A stretch of DNA of 13,591 nucleotides from Bacteroidales bacterium (GTDB taxonomy: Bacteria > Bacteroidota > Bacteroidia > Bacteroidales > VadinHA17). This document shows, one piece after another, positions 13,487 through 13,591 of the stretch; position 1 is the stretch's first letter; the number at the start of each line of letters is the position of its first letter. Location: contig JAAZAP010000380.1 in NCBI GenBank assembly GCA_012514255.1, forward strand, positions 1 through 13,591, read 5' to 3'. The notes under the pieces were generated by a model, which searched no databases, was not told the origin of the DNA, and saw nothing but the letters and a program-made list of their open reading frames with translations. Both the position numbers and the translations under genes were made by a program.

Positions 13487-13591
13487 ATGAGAGTTCTGTT
13501 GAAAGTTGGATTTGTATCAACTGCACTTGTAGCTTTATTTATCTTCACCGGCTGCGGCACCGGTCACACCGGGTGGCAGAGTGATGTCGTC
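13487..13591 (+). CDS. N-terminus of a lipoprotein (3' end outside window)
   Basis: Thirty-five codons are open from ATG 13487 to the window edge. The start MRVLLK, a hydrophobic stretch and the lipobox FTGC give a lipid Cys at residue 23. The mature part begins GTGHTGWQSD. It lies 62 bases after the CPBP gene and could belong to the same transcription unit. The function cannot be judged from this length. Confidence 0.7.
   Translation, partial: MRVLLKVGFVSTALVALFIFTGCGTGHTGWQSDVV

Overview
The window looks like a chromosomal segment of a Bacteroidota bacterium, probably Bacteroidales-like. The grounds are: several lipoproteins with the short acidic or charged tail after the lipid cysteine that is typical of this phylum; few Shine-Dalgarno sequences; several intergenic matches to the Bacteroidota -7 element TAnnTTTG; a membrane-anchored AraC-type regulator; and a small outer-membrane barrel ending in an aromatic residue. 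No tRNA, rRNA, CRISPR array, transposase or phage gene was seen.

Layout. Bases 1-945 are the 3' part of a low-complexity, Arg/Ala/Glu-rich protein with two layers of tandem repeats, closed by a strong terminator. Next come an atypical SDR (1071-2006), a Ca2+/Na+ antiporter (2113-3063), a small outer-membrane barrel (3295-3762), a truncated secreted nuclease (3787-4050) and a cupin (4055-4399). A lipoprotein is encoded convergently (5018-4404), followed by an NlpC/P60 lipoprotein (5210-5827). Bases 5866-5960 hold the antisense relic of a methyltransferase. A subtype-B tannase-like esterase is broken in the middle (6103-7144). A two-gene minus-strand unit encodes a 4-TM protein and an MDR oxidoreductase (8642-7275). 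It is divergent from an AhpD/CMD-like protein (8795-9412), which converges on a methyltransferase lacking its SAM-binding half (9921-9454).

The right end is the most coherent part: a 7-TM AraC-family regulator (10141-11268), a short control region, then a tightly packed set of DUF6064 membrane protein, FMN-binding lipoprotein with an ApbE flavinylation motif, and CPBP-family membrane protein (11436-13424). A further lipoprotein starts at 13487 and runs off the window. The control region carries two identical 11-bp direct repeats exactly 31 bp apart, placed upstream of a perfect TAnnTTTG box. This suggests the neighbouring regulator, or another activator, switches on a small flavin-based envelope module.

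A second theme is gene decay. Four loci in about 6 kb (nuclease, methyltransferase relic, tannase, methyltransferase) have lost internal or terminal blocks, and three of these losses are accompanied by frame changes. Two of the four derive from the same methyltransferase family and share a 38-bp identical stretch.
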